Shown here piece after piece: positions 5,288 to 5,313 of a stretch of DNA of 5,313 nucleotides. The translations under genes were made by a program, and so were the position numbers. Every line of letters starts with the position of its first letter. Within the stretch, counting starts at the first letter, position 1. This stretch comes from Planctomycetota bacterium (GTDB lineage Bacteria > Planctomycetota > Phycisphaerae > UBA1845 > CAIVHJ01). The DNA is taken from assembly GCA_022573485.1 (NCBI GenBank), contig JACZTW010000261.1, forward strand, positions 1 through 5,313, written 5' to 3'. Under the pieces are notes generated by a model that was not told the DNA's origin, made no database searches, and saw only the letters and a list, made by a program, of their open reading frames with translations.

Positions 5288-5313
5288 TGGCCTGTCTCGT
5301 GAGCGTCTTGCGG
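5284..5313 (-). CDS. Last codons of an upstream gene (partial)
   Basis: From the window edge the minus frame reads PQDAHETGQ and then TGA at 5284-5286, overlapping the next start as ATGA, the same junction as at 4888-4891. Only nine codons are visible, so no product can be named. The overlap geometry is the only support. Confidence 0.3.
   Translation of the reverse strand, partial: PQDAHETGQ

Overview
The window looks like a moderately GC-rich planctomycete chromosome fragment, most likely from a Phycisphaerae-like lineage. This rests on two protein hallmarks, not on any marker gene. The first is a pair of secreted proteins ending in two EF-hand-like dockerin repeats of the form D-x-D-G-(D/N)-G…D-L-A-x-(L/V)-L-G-x-W-G. 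The second is a run of small membrane proteins ending in the zinc ribbon C-x2-C-G-Y-D-L-R-G…C-P-E-C-G. Every gene I can support lies on the minus strand, so transcription runs from the right end to the left.

Right part (5313 to 2534): a tightly packed gene run. The last codons of an upstream gene overlap, by ATGA, a 102-residue membrane protein with a zinc ribbon. Next comes a 29-codon one-helix ORF. It overlaps by ATGA a 202-residue polytopic membrane protein with the same ribbon. A 226-residue two-helix protein with the ribbon follows. Its 3' end overlaps the start of a secreted endonuclease I-family nuclease with a dockerin tail. The nuclease frame carries an internal in-frame TAG between its catalytic motifs, so it is probably broken unless the stop is read through or is a sequence error.

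Middle (2533 to 1137): an intergenic stretch with a plausible promoter precedes a 302-residue secreted beta-helix-type protein (CSLREA-like N-terminus, dockerin tail). Just past its stop there is a small ORF. In a different frame of the same DNA there is an unmistakable but headless metallo-beta-lactamase fragment (SHEHGDH). A frameshifted remnant of one gene would explain both.

Left part (1136 to 1): a small lipoprotein-like gene with a YHS/TRASH-like Cys4 metal-binding domain. Its signal peptide and its mature domain are in different frames, joined at an A4 run where one extra A would restore the protein. The last 580 bases hold no convincing gene. They contain a 36-base near-copy of part of the small ORF at 1303-1509, several strong inverted repeats and a cluster of GATC sites.

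Taken together, this is an accessory, decaying or imperfectly assembled region encoding envelope and secreted proteins. I see no complete new defence or mobile system. The most checkable signals are the three frame lesions, the coupled zinc-ribbon membrane-protein run with its hidden 29-codon ORF, and the dispersed 36-base repeat.
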